Shown one piece after another: positions 7,540 to 15,411 of a stretch of DNA of 24,634 nt. The notes under the pieces are model-generated. The model had not been told where the DNA came from and searched no databases. It saw only the letters and a list, made by a program, of their open reading frames with translations. Within the stretch, counting starts at the first letter, position 1, and each line of letters opens with the position of its first letter. Source of the stretch: a virus; IMG/VR virus record IMGVR_UViG_3300010354_000615, positions 1 to 24,634 of that record. One strand, written 5' to 3'. Both the position numbers and the translations under genes were made by a program.

Positions 7540-10500
7540 TAGTACATCTTGAATCTAGTGCTGAGTAATGAACTTGTGAGCGGCATATAGATTGGAACGG
7601 GTGGTGCTACTTGAGTTGTGCCACTTCCACTATTTATTGGCACTGGTACTGGTACTGGCATAGTATTAGATGCTTCCTTCGTCTTCTCATCTCGTTCTTC
7701 TTTTTGAACGGATTGATTTTTTAGAATAGAACCCTGAATTTGAACTTTATCAGTCACTTCTTTGAATACATTCAATGCTGGAGATTTTGTGGTAGCATAA
7801 GAGACAGTATCTTTTGCTGCTTGAGTTGCTTTATTTTTTAGGAAGTCCTGAATCTCATTGAATCCACTTTGTCCTGGTTTTACAGCTTTTGCAAGTTCTG
7901 GGAAATTCTTTGCCCATTCTTGCATTGGTGTCAATTTTGCAAGACCGAGTTTACCAGTAAGAGCATCAGCAGCTTTCCCAAATATACCCTTAGTATCAAC
8001 TCCAAAGGATCCTGCAATTGATGAAAGACCTTTACCATTCAATAGATTGGTTGCTGCTCCAAATTTATCTCCTAGAATATTCTTCCCAGCGCCAAATGCC
8101 GTACTAGCAATATTCCCAGGATTGAATCCACCACTAAAAGCAGACTTACCAAAGTCAACTGCCTTTCCTAGAACACCACTTCCAAGACCAGGAACAAAAC
8201 TACTCGCAGCACCAAATGCAACATCAGTGAGAGATTTTCCTCCCAAAAGTCCCCCAACTGCATTTCCAGCAACTGCTCCAAGAGGACCACCTATAAGACC
8301 ACCAACAGCACCCAAAAGACCGCCACCGCCTCCACCAAAGAGACCACCAAAGAGACCACCACCGCCTCCACCACCGCCGAAGAGACCGCCAAAGAGACCA
8401 CCATCTTTCTTATCTTCTTCTTCCTCCTTCTCTTTGAATCCCATCTGCTCTGCTAGTCTTTTCAGAGAAGCTTTGTATACAATATAATGACCATCATTTA
8501 CTTGCTGTGATAATCCAAGCAATTGATCCTTTCCGAGTCTCTGCTTCCCTGGTGCTGGCATTGTAGATGGAACTGCAATAGCACCAGTTCTAATTGGAAC
8601 AGGACCACCAGTTGCAAGAGATGCATTAGATTTCATCAATCCCTGCAATTTTGGTGGGTAACTAGGATCAGTAGCATAACCCTCTGCCTTTAGCATCGAT
8701 GCGGCGGCATCTGCAGAAGAAGCTCTATTGACCCCTTTGTACCCCTTATAATCTTTATACCACTGACTTACAAGATGATTTACTGCATCTTGTGCGCTAG
8801 GGAAGTTCTTGAATCCAGCAGTAATCGTTACAGTTTTGCCACCATAAACTTCTTGAGTTTTGTGGGATTGAGAAGATTCTCCTGCTGCTGCTTTGATTCC
8901 GAAGTAATTGTGTTGAGCTGATAATGCGGTTCCCCATCCAGATTCGAGAGCAAATTGTGCAGCAACAAGTTGAGGCCATTTTGCTCCTGCTTTGGAACCC
9001 ATTTCTTTGAACTTCTTCCACTTTTCTGCTTTAGACCCTGTAACAGGTGGACCAGCAGGACCAGCTGGAGCAGATGTATCTGGGGATGCTGTTGTTCCAG
9101 AAGGTGTTGTTCCAGAAGGTGTTGTTCCTGAGGGATTTTGTTGAGTATCAGCAGCAGGTTCATTTACAACTGTTGGGGTGTCTTGTGCAGAGAGCAGAGA
9201 AAGAAGATTTAGATCAGTTCCAGTATCACTACCAGCCTTAGCAAGATCTAGAATACTAGCATTTGCACTGACCAATCCAGCAGCAGTGGAGGAACCACCC
9301 AATTTCTGAACACCAAATGCTCCAGCAACAGAACTAAGTTCCGATCTAAATTCCTGTGCCCCTGGAACTCCCCTAATTCCACCAAGTACTGACGAAGTTG
9401 CACCAATGAGATTTTCTGCACCAGGAAGAATACTTCTAGATGTCGGATCCAAAAGTCTCTCAAGTTGTGTTTTTGTTAGAACAACTTCTGGTTCAGTTTC
9501 AGCGACCTGAATAAAGGATGGTTTCATAATGATACCACCAGTGCTGAATGCTCCTTCTGGAGATGGTGGTATACCCATAAGATCAGCAATCTTATTACCT
9601 ATCCATTCACCACCCCACTGAGCAACACCAGTGATAACACCACCAGCAATAACAGCACCAATACCACCTGTACCAAGTCCCAGAGCAGCAGTAGCAGCGC
9701 CTCCTGCGATGAGACCAGCAACTGATCCACCTAACTTCAATGCAACCCGTCTAGGATCTGTGCCTGCCTTCAGATCCATCAACGCAAACGCCGCTTCAAT
9801 AGCGAGATCTAGTGGTCCAATATGCAGAGGACCAAGAGTATTCTTCAGGTTCCTTAGATGAGGTTTTACAAAATCAGCAAACTGATTGAATGCCTTGGCA
9901 AATCCAGCCTTTGCTCCCTTCTTCGGAAACAGACTTAGTAGTTTTTGAAGAATTGGAGACTTTTTGATAAATTCTCCGATATTTGCTTTGAGTGGTTCTA
10001 GAACTTTTTGAAGTATCCAGTCATTTCCCTTCTTAGCCCATTCTTTAGACCACTTCCAAGCACTCTTTGCTTTTTCTGGTATTGAGATTACACCTTTGTA
10101 TAGATTCTTGGCACCTTCGGCAACTTTCTTACTTACGTCTCGTATAGCTTGAGCAATTTTAGTATTTTTTGCCCAACTTACAAATCTATTTCCTTGATTC
10201 TTTGCAAAATCAGTAGCTTGTCCAACTTTATCAACAACAGTATCTTTTGTCTTATTGAGTAGTTTTCCAGCACTATCTCTCAGAGCAGTAGCTTTGTCCC
10301 CAACTGCCTTTACGATATCTACTGCTTTCTTACCAGGAACAGAATCTAGAACTTCTGCAATTGCTCGTTTTGCTGCAGGTCTAATTGTGTCATAGTATTG
10401 ACGTAGTGCAAATGCTACGACTCTACTAGACAATGCTTGAATATATCTGCGTGCTGCTGCCAAAACAGCAGTTCTAAATTTCGTAAAACGTCTACCAAAA

Positions 10501-11399
10501 CGTTTTGCAAATATTCTTACTCTTTGCTTGAACTTGTCGAGAAAAGTCTTTGGTTTTTTACCTTTAGGTTTATTTGGTTTATCTGGATCTGTAGGTTTAC
10601 CATCTGGTCCACAGGGACAATCGCCACTAGCACCCGTTTTATCTGCAACTTCCAGCAGATCCAAGATGCCACCCATGAGCTTCCATGGGTTTAGGAACAT
10701 AGACAATCCCTTGAGGGCAAGAAGACCCACCATGAGTTGCCCGAATCCCATTATGGTATCCCAGGCACCACCTAATACATTACCCTCTTTGAACTTCCCT
10801 ACACCACCAAATACCTTTCCAAGACCATCAATTAGGTTTGTTACACCAAATTCACCCCATTTATAGAGAAATTTGAAAATTTCTCCCATGAATTCAACAA
10901 GTCTTTCAACTTTTTCAATATTCTTGGGATCAGAGAACCACTCCAGTGCTCCCATGATGGCAGCATAGTTGATAAAGGGAGAGAGAACGTTGAAAATATC
11001 AATGAGTGGTCCAAAAATCTTTTCTAAAAATCCCTTCTTCTTTTTAGGATCTTTCTTGATTTCCTTTTCACCAGATTTTTTTATTGAATCCCTATCTGCA
11101 TCAGTAGCTTCTACTCGGTCTTCCGCTGCCTGATCTAATGATCTTCTCTTAGAACGGCGTTCATCAACTTCATCTTCTCGTAGTGAAATCGCTCGTACTT
11201 CTTCAATCGATTTGAGTGCTTTTACACTCGTATAAATGCTGTTGCATGTTGCTCCAAGTCTATTGACACCAAGGAGAACTTTTGCATATGGTAGAGCACC
11301 AGGTTTTGCGGCACCAATACTCTTAGCGGCTGCTTTTTCTTCGCCACTAAGAGATGGATTTACAAACTTATATCCTAATTTTGCTGGTGCTCCTGCCAT
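7539..11399 (-). CDS. Giant tail hub/tape-measure-like protein with GH73 glucosaminidase domain
   Basis: 1286 aa. The N-terminus parallels that of the 1462-aa neighbour: a NRLGATCNSIYTSVKAL helix, a Lys/Asp/Glu-rich stretch, then an amphipathic block ending FKFLYKWG. Long amphipathic helices, rich in Ala and Lys, fill residues 250-560. About residues 565-610 are hydrophobic and Gly/Ala-rich. A segment reading IQVAETEPEVVLTK resembles elements common in tape-measure proteins. Residues about 790-925 match glucosaminidase (GH73, FlgJ-like), with LVAAQFALESGWG placing the catalytic acid at Glu819. A Gly-Leu-Phe repeat tract follows (about 999-1035), then the shared module at 1156-1192. Expected role: part of the tail hub or tape measure that also cuts peptidoglycan during DNA entry. 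It begins directly after the gp51 stop. Confidence 0.7.
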   Translation of the reverse strand: MAGAPAKLGYKFVNPSLSGEEKAAAKSIGAAKPGALPYAKVLLGVNRLGATCNSIYTSVKALKSIEEVRAISLREDEVDERRSKRRSLDQAAEDRVEATDADRDSIKKSGEKEIKKDPKKKKGFLEKIFGPLIDIFNVLSPFINYAAIMGALEWFSDPKNIEKVERLVEFMGEIFKFLYKWGEFGVTNLIDGLGKVFGGVGKFKEGNVLGGAWDTIMGFGQLMVGLLALKGLSMFLNPWKLMGGILDLLEVADKTGASGDCPCGPDGKPTDPDKPNKPKGKKPKTFLDKFKQRVRIFAKRFGRRFTKFRTAVLAAARRYIQALSSRVVAFALRQYYDTIRPAAKRAIAEVLDSVPGKKAVDIVKAVGDKATALRDSAGKLLNKTKDTVVDKVGQATDFAKNQGNRFVSWAKNTKIAQAIRDVSKKVAEGAKNLYKGVISIPEKAKSAWKWSKEWAKKGNDWILQKVLEPLKANIGEFIKKSPILQKLLSLFPKKGAKAGFAKAFNQFADFVKPHLRNLKNTLGPLHIGPLDLAIEAAFALMDLKAGTDPRRVALKLGGSVAGLIAGGAATAALGLGTGGIGAVIAGGVITGVAQWGGEWIGNKIADLMGIPPSPEGAFSTGGIIMKPSFIQVAETEPEVVLTKTQLERLLDPTSRSILPGAENLIGATSSVLGGIRGVPGAQEFRSELSSVAGAFGVQKLGGSSTAAGLVSANASILDLAKAGSDTGTDLNLLSLLSAQDTPTVVNEPAADTQQNPSGTTPSGTTPSGTTASPDTSAPAGPAGPPVTGSKAEKWKKFKEMGSKAGAKWPQLVAAQFALESGWGTALSAQHNYFGIKAAAGESSQSHKTQEVYGGKTVTITAGFKNFPSAQDAVNHLVSQWYKDYKGYKGVNRASSADAAASMLKAEGYATDPSYPPKLQGLMKSNASLATGGPVPIRTGAIAVPSTMPAPGKQRLGKDQLLGLSQQVNDGHYIVYKASLKRLAEQMGFKEKEEEEDKKDGGLFGGLFGGGGGGGGLFGGLFGGGGGGLLGAVGGLIGGPLGAVAGNAVGGLLGGKSLTDVAFGAASSFVPGLGSGVLGKAVDFGKSAFSGGFNPGNIASTAFGAGKNILGDKFGAATNLLNGKGLSSIAGSFGVDTKGIFGKAADALTGKLGLAKLTPMQEWAKNFPELAKAVKPGQSGFNEIQDFLKNKATQAAKDTVSYATTKSPALNVFKEVTDKVQIQGSILKNQSVQKEERDEKTKEASNTMPVPVPVPINSGSGTTQVAPPVPIYMPLTSSLLSTRFKMY
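8316..8403 (-). repeat. Low-complexity repeat coding for a Gly-Leu-Phe tract
   Basis: Imperfect tandem copies of an AAGAGACCACC-type unit mixed with poly-CCACC on the plus strand, encoding repeated GGLFGG and long glycine runs in the 1286-aa protein. This is a flexible or hydrophobic linker region prone to length change. It is not a CRISPR: there are no spacers and the frame is kept. Confidence 0.8.
9091..9135 (-). repeat. Three tandem 15-bp repeats coding PSGTT
   Basis: The unit GTTGTTCCAGAAGGT occurs twice exactly and a third time with changes. It encodes three PSGTT pentapeptides in the linker just ahead of the GH73 domain of the 1286-aa protein. Its likely role is an adjustable spacer. 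Confidence 0.85.
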
Positions 11400-11585
11400 T
11401 TACCTGGATTTCATCTGTTGTTCTTTATACCTACGTTCCTCTTCTTTGAGATGCTGCATAAGCATACTAACATAGATTTCTTTCTCCCAGGGGAGCAAGT
11501 TATCCAACTGTTCAAGATCCCATTTATGGTAGTGCATCAACGCGAAATTGGTCTCATAATAGTTCAATAACGTATTATGCAACAT
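11400..11585 (-). CDS. 51: gp51-like baseplate hub assembly protein
   Basis: 61 aa with a DLEQLDNLLPWEKEIYVSML helix and a highly charged C-terminus (KEEERRYKEQQ). This matches the small gp51 family, which in T4 is needed for hub assembly but is thought to be catalytic or chaperone-like. Position directly after gp26 supports the call. The ATG lies two bases after the gp26 stop codon, and its own stop abuts the ATG of the 1286-aa gene, so the three genes should be translated as one unit. The sequence is short, so the call rests partly on context. Confidence 0.7.
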   Translation of the reverse strand: MLHNTLLNYYETNFALMHYHKWDLEQLDNLLPWEKEIYVSMLMQHLKEEERRYKEQQMKSR

Positions 11586-11587
11586 CG

Positions 11588-12301
11588 CTACGCGAAAAAA
11601 GACGCAAGACCCTCCAGAGTTACTTCACTTTCAACACCCGTATTAGGATTTGATACCATAATTTTCTTTTGGAGTTTTGGCATCGTTTCAAAGAATTTCT
11701 GAACTTTTTGAAACTGTTCAGAACTGAGTTGCTCTAGAAACTCTACTTTTTCTTTACGTGGAGTATCCTTGCCATCATAAACTTGATTTTCATCATAGAT
11801 GTTATCAATGCAATCAGCAGCAAGATCGAACACTTGATCAATTTCATTGCCAGTTCCAGTGATATTCATTTTCACGAAAGTATCCAGAGAAGGATATTTC
11901 ATAACAATGCCAACAGAATCAGTCAGTTCAATCTTCTTATTATGCTCAGGATCCGTAACAACTTCAACTGCAGATAGATCAATATCAACTGCTACATCAG
12001 TCTCGTTATCATCTGGACATGTAATCAATACCTTAGATGATTCACCAACAGACTTTGCTCGAATCTTCAAAAACAAGTACTCAATATCAAAAGTTGGAAG
12101 ATCATCAATCATTCCTTTCACATCAGTACAGTCACTAATAATAGATTTGATTGTAGTGATAGTCTGCTGTTCGTCTTCAGATTCCATTGCCATAAGAAGA
12201 AGTTTTTCCTCTTTGACAAGAAATGGTCTATATTTGACTTGTTTGCCTGTAGATGGCAATTTCAAAGTATATTGTGGGGTAGCAATCTTAGGTAATGCCA
12301 T
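11588..12301 (-). CDS. 26: gp26-like baseplate hub subunit
   Basis: 237 aa. The opening MALPKIATPQYTLKLPSTGK, the RPFLVKEEKLLLMAMES segment and the later DLPTFDIEYLFLKIRAKSVGE stretch are typical of the T4 gp26 baseplate family in cyanophages. In those families the conserved ends form a beta-rich domain and the middle is helical. T4 gp26 (208 aa) is a hub component needed for baseplate assembly. The gene starts 22 nt after a CTAAATAC late motif and is the first gene of the hub operon running leftward to gp51 and the giant hub genes. The stop codon is TAG. Confidence 0.85.
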   Translation of the reverse strand: MALPKIATPQYTLKLPSTGKQVKYRPFLVKEEKLLLMAMESEDEQQTITTIKSIISDCTDVKGMIDDLPTFDIEYLFLKIRAKSVGESSKVLITCPDDNETDVAVDIDLSAVEVVTDPEHNKKIELTDSVGIVMKYPSLDTFVKMNITGTGNEIDQVFDLAADCIDNIYDENQVYDGKDTPRKEKVEFLEQLSSEQFQKVQKFFETMPKLQKKIMVSNPNTGVESEVTLEGLASFFA

Positions 12302-12322
12302 AATGTTTTCAACTCAGTGTAA

Positions 12323-12330
12323 GTATTTAG
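12323..12330 (-). promoter_or_regulatory. Late promoter motif upstream of gp26
   Basis: CTAAATAC on the minus strand, 22 nt before the gp26 ATG. The same 8-mer stands before gp4 and before the glutaredoxin gene at similar distance. Confidence 0.5.
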
Positions 12331-12412
12331 CGAAAAAACTAAAGGGGTCAATTTTTTGGCGGGGAATTTTTTCCGACTTTTTGGTAAATAAAAGTCGATT
12401 TTCGTTTTGAGA
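12331..12412 (-). other. gp54-gp26 intergenic spacer with A/T tracts, direct repeats and an inverted repeat
   Basis: The 111-bp gap is the longest non-coding stretch of the window. It holds two copies of a GGGG-(TC)-AATTTTTT block on the plus strand (about 12344-12371) and an 8-bp inverted repeat, CGACTTTT at 12374-12381 with AAAAGTCG at 12390-12397. The hairpin could end gp54 transcription, but the T-rich run following it is on the plus strand, so terminator function for the minus-strand genes is doubtful. Confidence 0.5.
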
Positions 12413-13126
12413 TTATGTTTCTCCTCCTCCATTGAGATCCCATTGTGGTTTTGGAAAGAATCTATATCTTTCATATGAGAACGTAACATCCACAGTGACT
12501 GGAGCACCTGGTTGGTTATTGAATTGTGCAGTGCTGATATTTTTTGGGAACACATTATAGCATACCCACATACCAACAAAGTCATTGTACTTTGGTCTAT
12601 TTGGAATATCTTCTACAGTTAGTCCTTGCTCAGCTAGTTGAGCAGCATCTAGGGGGATATTTCCACCAGCACCTCGCTCAAGTTTGTAGATGACTAGACT
12701 GGATGCAACATATTTATCATAGTAATCAACATACTGGTTGGCATCATTCGCCATGATGTTCATCCATCTCTCAAAGAAGGTCACCAAATAATGATTTCTT
12801 GGAACATAGAACTGTACTGAAGTCTCACTAAATGCACTACCAGTTGCGTATAGATATTCAGATCCAAGAATCTTTGCATTTCCAGTTGTTACTTGTCTTG
12901 TAGGAGTATTGACTTCATTTGCATACAAACTCATTAGTTGACGAATTTGAGTCACTGGAAATTTATTTTGCAAAATCTGAGGTACTTCAATATCAAAATA
13001 CCAAAGATTAGATCTCGAAACCTCATGGTTCTTGTTAGATAAAGCCTTCGCCATGAAAGCCTGAATGCTACCACCGAGTGTAGATTTGGCAAATGATTGT
13101 GCTTGTGAGAAATTTGTTAGTGCCAT
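12413..13126 (-). CDS. 54: gp54-like baseplate tail-tube initiator
   Basis: 237 aa with the layout of the T4 gp54/gp19 tube fold: an N-terminal helical stretch (about 1-35), then beta strands and a helix. Examples are SNLWYFDIEVPQIL, TGNAKILGSEYLYATGSA and the FYVPRNHYLVTFFERWMNIM segment. It ends in a VTVDVTFSYERYRFF strand, as expected for tube proteins. In T4, gp54 binds the baseplate hub and seeds gp19 tube polymerisation. The major tube protein gp19 is related, so it is an alternative, but in T4-like phages gp19 normally stands beside gp18. The neighbourhood here (gp26, gp51, gp48, gp53) favours gp54. The ATG overlaps the gp4 stop (TAATG). Confidence 0.75.
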   Translation of the reverse strand: MALTNFSQAQSFAKSTLGGSIQAFMAKALSNKNHEVSRSNLWYFDIEVPQILQNKFPVTQIRQLMSLYANEVNTPTRQVTTGNAKILGSEYLYATGSAFSETSVQFYVPRNHYLVTFFERWMNIMANDANQYVDYYDKYVASSLVIYKLERGAGGNIPLDAAQLAEQGLTVEDIPNRPKYNDFVGMWVCYNVFPKNISTAQFNNQPGAPVTVDVTFSYERYRFFPKPQWDLNGGGET

Positions 13127-13548
13127 TATACTTTTAGTTCTTTTTCGGTAATCAGCATAAACTGCATAGAGTTATCATTACAAAATTCCTCTGCTGCTTT
13201 CCACTTCGCTTTGTTTACAGCATATGTCACGACTTCATTGATATACTTTTTAGTGTTTCTCTTTTGTGTCTTTGGTTCTTGTGTCTGATAAAACGGTTTG
13301 ACTTCAACAATATATCTACCTCGCCCCTTGATGTTCACATAAAAATCTGGAAAATATCTATGCACTTTACCATCGGCAGGAGAAACATATGGTATGAAAA
13401 TTTCCTCACTCCCCCATTCAACCACAGATGGTGTGATATCACACCATTTCATAAATTTATACTCCCAGGAAGACCTATAAATAATATTTCGTGAATCACC
13501 TTTGTACTTCTGAGGAAATGAAGGAACATATTTTCCTTGATATCTCAT
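13126..13548 (-). CDS. 4: gp4 head completion protein (nuclease-like fold)
   Basis: 140 aa; aligns along its length with T4 gp4 (head completion, also called 50). It opens MRYQGKYVPSFPQKYKGD, followed by IIYRSSWEYKFMKWCD, VEWGSEEIFIPYVSP, a RYFPDFYVNIKG segment and IVEVKPFYQTQEP. The PD...EVKP arrangement (Asp68, then Glu and Lys) is that of a PD-(D/E)XK nuclease core. In T4 the protein is needed to complete filled heads so that tails can join. It is followed directly by gp54. A CTAAATAC motif lies 29 nt upstream, in the shared divergent region with gp48. Confidence 0.93.
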   Translation of the reverse strand: MRYQGKYVPSFPQKYKGDSRNIIYRSSWEYKFMKWCDITPSVVEWGSEEIFIPYVSPADGKVHRYFPDFYVNIKGRGRYIVEVKPFYQTQEPKTQKRNTKKYINEVVTYAVNKAKWKAAEEFCNDNSMQFMLITEKELKV

Positions 13549-13556
13549 GATAAATA
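13549..13556 (+). promoter_or_regulatory. Late promoter motif for gp48-gp53
   Basis: GATAAATA on the plus strand, 36 nt before the gp48 ATG, beginning one base after the gp4 start codon. It is the only plus-strand late motif I can pair with a gene, consistent with gp48-gp53 being the only plus-strand genes. Confidence 0.45.
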
Positions 13557-13576
13557 ATAATTAGATAACCATAAAA

Positions 13577-13584
13577 GTATTTAG
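13577..13584 (-). promoter_or_regulatory. Late promoter motif for gp4-gp54
   Basis: CTAAATAC on the minus strand, 29 nt before the gp4 ATG. It lies to the right of the plus-strand motif at 13549, so transcripts from the two motifs would overlap by about 20-30 nt. Confidence 0.5.
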
Positions 13585-13591
13585 GTGTATA

Positions 13592-14560
13592 ATGGCAAAT
13601 CTGATATACCCAAATAGATTCCCGATTCCTGGACAACTAAACGACAACGATAAGGATCAACCAACTGGGTATATTGATTACCTAATGATTCATCGTCACG
13701 AACAAAAGAAAGACTCAAAAAATGCTCAGGGATTTTTCTACAACACATCAAAAGCAGTTGGTGGAGACTACGCTGGTCTCTCTCCAAGAAGTGACATTGT
13801 GTATCTATCAACTCCACCAAATATCAATGTAACATATGGTGCATCATACGATTCTGTGAATTTTGGTACTGCTGGTATGATGGCAGGTAATCTTCTCGCA
13901 GCAGGAAGTAATGCTACGGCATCTTCAGCAGCAGAGGCATTGAAAACAATGGCAACAGATTCAATGCCAGAGTTCACATTCAAAACTCTAGCAGATGCAA
14001 CCAGAGCACTTGGTGATGTTTTAGGTTCTCCAAGTGATGTAACCGCAAGTGATCTTCTTGCCGTATCTCAAGGAAAAATCTTCAACCCATACGAAGAAAT
14101 GATCTTCAAGGGAACTGGTTTTAGAAGTCATAACTTTCAATTCAAGATGGTTGCAAGAAATGAAAATGAAGCAGTACAGATTGGTCAGATCATTGCATAT
14201 CTAAAGCAAGGTATGCTACCAAATTTTAGTGGTGGAAGTGAGGGTCTAGCAGGAACTGCAGAAACCGCTCTAGGAGAAACAAATATTCAAGGAAGATATC
14301 TAACCGTACCTGATAAATTCAAACTGGCGTACTATAGATTGAAAGAAGATGGAACTGAACTAACAGCACTTCCACACTATAAATTTCAATTGTGTGTTCT
14401 CGAAAATCTTGATGTTAGTTATACCCCTGATGGTCAGTACGTTTCATTCAAAAAAGGATCTAACACTGCAAATAAACTATTTGTTCCAGCAGTTACACTA
14501 AATATGAACTTCAAAGAAGTGGCATACATTACATCAGCAATGGCAGGATCGGGTTACTAA
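13592..14560 (+). CDS. 48: gp48 baseplate tail tube cap
   Basis: 322 aa, close to T4 gp48 (364 aa). The middle segment, with NPYEEMIFKGTGFRSHNFQF, KMVARNENEAVQIGQIIAYL and a following MLPNF, is characteristic of the gp48/gp54 family of tube-related proteins. The N-terminus carries a YPNRFPIPGQLNDND stretch. The C-terminus has strands of tube type (VSYTPDGQYVSF, FVPAVTLNMNFKEV). In T4, gp48 caps the hub and, with gp54, starts the tail tube. A weak AGGT Shine-Dalgarno-like sequence precedes the ATG. gp53 follows after one base. These two genes form an inverted island within the otherwise minus-strand block. Confidence 0.88.
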   Translation: MANLIYPNRFPIPGQLNDNDKDQPTGYIDYLMIHRHEQKKDSKNAQGFFYNTSKAVGGDYAGLSPRSDIVYLSTPPNINVTYGASYDSVNFGTAGMMAGNLLAAGSNATASSAAEALKTMATDSMPEFTFKTLADATRALGDVLGSPSDVTASDLLAVSQGKIFNPYEEMIFKGTGFRSHNFQFKMVARNENEAVQIGQIIAYLKQGMLPNFSGGSEGLAGTAETALGETNIQGRYLTVPDKFKLAYYRLKEDGTELTALPHYKFQLCVLENLDVSYTPDGQYVSFKKGSNTANKLFVPAVTLNMNFKEVAYITSAMAGSGY

Positions 14561-14561
14561 T

Positions 14562-15338
14562 ATGGATTTCTTCAATAAACTACCAGAAGTATACGTTGGT
14601 GTAAATAATCAAGCATCATACTATGAAGAAACTCAACTGACATATGTTAGAGTAAAAAATTTCTTTAGAACTGCAAGGATTAGAAAAGACTACGAAAAAT
14701 ATGTAACACTTTTCGAACCCTACTACATTGGAGATGGTATGCGTCCAGATAATGTGGCGCAAGAAGTTTATGGCGATGTTGCATTGGACTGGATAATTCT
14801 AATGACAAACAACATCTTAGATATGTACACGCAATGGCCGAAACAATTTGAAGAACTACGCAGATACGTTTCGGAACTATATGGTGAAGAAAACATGGTC
14901 GCAACCCATCACTGGGAGACCAGAGAAGTAAAAGATGAAGAAGGTGATATTATTTTACCTGGTGGAATTATTATCCAAGAAAATGCAACTTTCAAGAATT
15001 GGAAAAACGGAACTACAATTCCAACAGCAGAAGCAATTGCATCAATCTCAAACTATGAATATGAAGAGTACTTGAATGAAAAGAAAAGATTCATCTATAT
15101 TATGACAGGTTCTTTAGTAGATCAATTTGCAAGAGATTTTGAAGAGTTAGTAGCATATCAAAATAACTCCGATATCACAACAGGAAATCAAGGAGCGCCA
15201 CTAACAAAGATTGAACCATCTGGAGAGTACTCGGTCCTACAAAGTGGAAGATCTATCTACCCATCGTTCGGGGTGACAAACAACTTTACTGCCGCTGCTG
15301 CCGCCACAAAAGCGTTTCTAGAGTCTGAACTGCAATAA
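14562..15338 (+). CDS. 53: gp53 baseplate wedge subunit
   Basis: 258 aa. The N-terminal third is conserved in the gp53 family: MDFFNKLPEVYV, then RVKNFFRTARIRKDYEKYVTLFEPYYIGDGMRPDNVAQEVYG (positions about 30-72) and LDWIILMTNNILDMYTQWP. T4 gp53 (196 aa) binds wedges around the hub. The C-terminal half is longer here and ends in an Ala-rich stretch. It starts one base after the gp48 stop. The TAA stop overlaps the T-run of the terminator of the opposing gp32 transcript. Confidence 0.92.
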   Translation: MDFFNKLPEVYVGVNNQASYYEETQLTYVRVKNFFRTARIRKDYEKYVTLFEPYYIGDGMRPDNVAQEVYGDVALDWIILMTNNILDMYTQWPKQFEELRRYVSELYGEENMVATHHWETREVKDEEGDIILPGGIIIQENATFKNWKNGTTIPTAEAIASISNYEYEEYLNEKKRFIYIMTGSLVDQFARDFEELVAYQNNSDITTGNQGAPLTKIEPSGEYSVLQSGRSIYPSFGVTNNFTAAAAATKAFLESELQ

Positions 15339-15376
15339 AAAGAGGGGTCTTGACTGATAGTTGCCAGTCACCCCTC
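15337..15376 (-). terminator. Intrinsic terminator downstream of gp32
   Basis: Inverted repeat GAGGGGT (15342-15348) with ACCCCTC (15370-15376), extended by an inner GACTG/CAGTC pair after a three-base bulge. On the minus strand it is followed by CTTTTTATT, a T-run, so it should end the gp32 transcript. On the plus strand no T-run follows, though the hairpin may still slow read-through from gp53. Confidence 0.75.
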
Positions 15377-15403
15377 CGTTATAGCGCACGACGATATTCG
15401 ATA

Positions 15404-15411
15404 CTATTTAT
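15404..15411 (-). promoter_or_regulatory. TAAATA motif overlapping the gp32 stop codon
   Basis: ATAAATAG on the minus strand, immediately after or overlapping the TGA stop of gp32. It is part of a 13-bp sequence (15399-15411) repeated exactly at 16429-16441 on the other side of gp32. No minus-strand gene starts downstream here, so promoter function is uncertain. Confidence 0.3.

Noticed and set aside
8316-8403. Possible CRISPR-like repeat cluster
   Set aside because: Repeats are directly adjacent, imperfect, without spacers, and encode a Gly-Leu-Phe tract in frame.
7858-8487. Long plus-strand open frame of 209 codons rich in proline
   Set aside because: It is the antisense of the Gly-rich and Ala-rich part of the 1286-aa gene. 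Its composition follows from that gene and it has no start signals or domain.
12374-12397. Inverted repeat taken as a terminator for gp54
   Set aside because: The T-rich run follows on the plus strand, not in the direction of gp54 transcription, so it is listed only as part of the spacer.
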